Source: an uncultured Christensenella sp.
GTDB lineage: Bacteria > Bacillota > Clostridia > Christensenellales > UBA3700
Assembly (NCBI GenBank): GCA_910577845.1
Contig: CAJTNA010000006.1
Coordinates: 8,235 to 72,234 of the forward strand
DNA length: 64,000 nt
Direction: 5' to 3'
Shown piece by piece: positions 63,912-64,000 of the stretch; positions within the stretch are counted from its first letter, which is position 1; every line of letters begins with the position of its first letter. The notes under the pieces are model-generated. The model worked only from the letters and a program-made list of their open reading frames with translations. It was not told the origin of the DNA and did not search any database. The position numbers were made by a program, and so were the translations under genes.

Positions 63912-63938
63912 TACCCACCGAAAATCGGGGGTATTTTT
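63912..63938 (+). terminator. Second terminator-like hairpin
   Basis: TACCC-A-CCGA and TCGGGGGTA form a 9-bp stem with one bulged A, three-base loop, then TTTTT. Confidence 0.65.
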
Positions 63939-64000
63939 GAGATAATTAGCTAAATTATGTAAATTGAGGGTACATAGAATACATATATCTATGTACATAT

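Larger units (their letters stand above)
63522..64000. other. 479-bp gene-free end of the window
   Basis: No open frame with a ribosome site. Holds two terminators (63833-63870, 63912-63938), an ACGTGGCGAAG block (63647-63657) similar to part of the post-tuf region, and an inverted repeat at the edge, GTACATAGA/TCTATGTAC (63970-63996). Confidence 0.6.

Noticed and set aside
63970..63996. Inverted repeat at the window edge as an attachment site or transposon end
   Set aside because: No integrase, transposase or partner repeat is in the window, and the neighbouring sequence is cut off.

Overview
The window reads as chromosomal DNA of an AT-rich, spore-lineage anaerobe of class Clostridia (Firmicutes). 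The support is a SPOCS/LysM spore-coat-type protein, the six-cysteine SCIFF peptide with its radical-SAM maturase, the DnaD/DnaI-type helicase-loading pair, an S-box (SAM-I) riboswitch next to metK, strong AGGAGG ribosome sites and sigma-A promoters very close to TTGACA-N17-TATAAT. Genes on the + strand are G-richer than C, as expected for a leading strand. I cannot name the genus; it is probably an uncultured gut-type lineage.

Layout. 1-7.2 kb: tail of an unknown gene, SPOCS/LysM protein, ispE, the SCIFF peptide and maturase, then secD-secF. 7.7-14.6 kb: a type I sulfatase, a small DUF1858 redox protein, formate-tetrahydrofolate ligase, glutaminyl-tRNA synthetase and a DUF1648 membrane protein. 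15.4-23 kb: rpoB and rpoC. 23-34 kb: SAM riboswitch, metK, recD2, comFC, secA, prfB, tsaD. 34-37.5 kb: four tandem membrane proteins carrying six DUF3592-like modules. 37.5-42.8 kb: a remnant of a second SCIFF maturase, a strong promoter with a ~320-nt structured leader, then rpsL-rpsG-fusA-tuf. 43.9-48.7 kb: an envelope-glycan cassette (GT8 glycosyltransferase, two diverging copies of a PF03706 flippase-like protein, a fused double hexapeptide acyltransferase). 48.9-54 kb, minus strand: trpB with a leader-peptide attenuator, an ACT protein, ilvN, and the dnaI-like/dnaD-like pair. 54.3-63.5 kb: two lipoproteins, an Mrp/Nbp35 ATPase, a P-type ATPase, an AlkD-like HEAT protein and an RlmD-type rRNA methyltransferase.

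Most of the window is housekeeping (transcription, translation, Sec export, one-carbon/SAM metabolism). The least explained material is non-coding or repeated: (i) a 20-bp dispersed motif, consensus TATCAAAAATCGGTACTAAA, found about eleven times, both between and inside genes; (ii) the structured leader ahead of rpsL; (iii) a ~115-bp repeat with a four-way-junction fold after tuf, with a decayed copy before the rpsL leader; (iv) twin 33-bp palindromes between the divergent flippase/acyltransferase units; (v) a Trp leader peptide with terminator ahead of a lone trpB; (vi) a sharp strand-composition switch in the last ~180 bp of rlmD; and (vii) the DUF3592 array. No tRNA, rRNA, CRISPR array, transposase or phage gene was seen.
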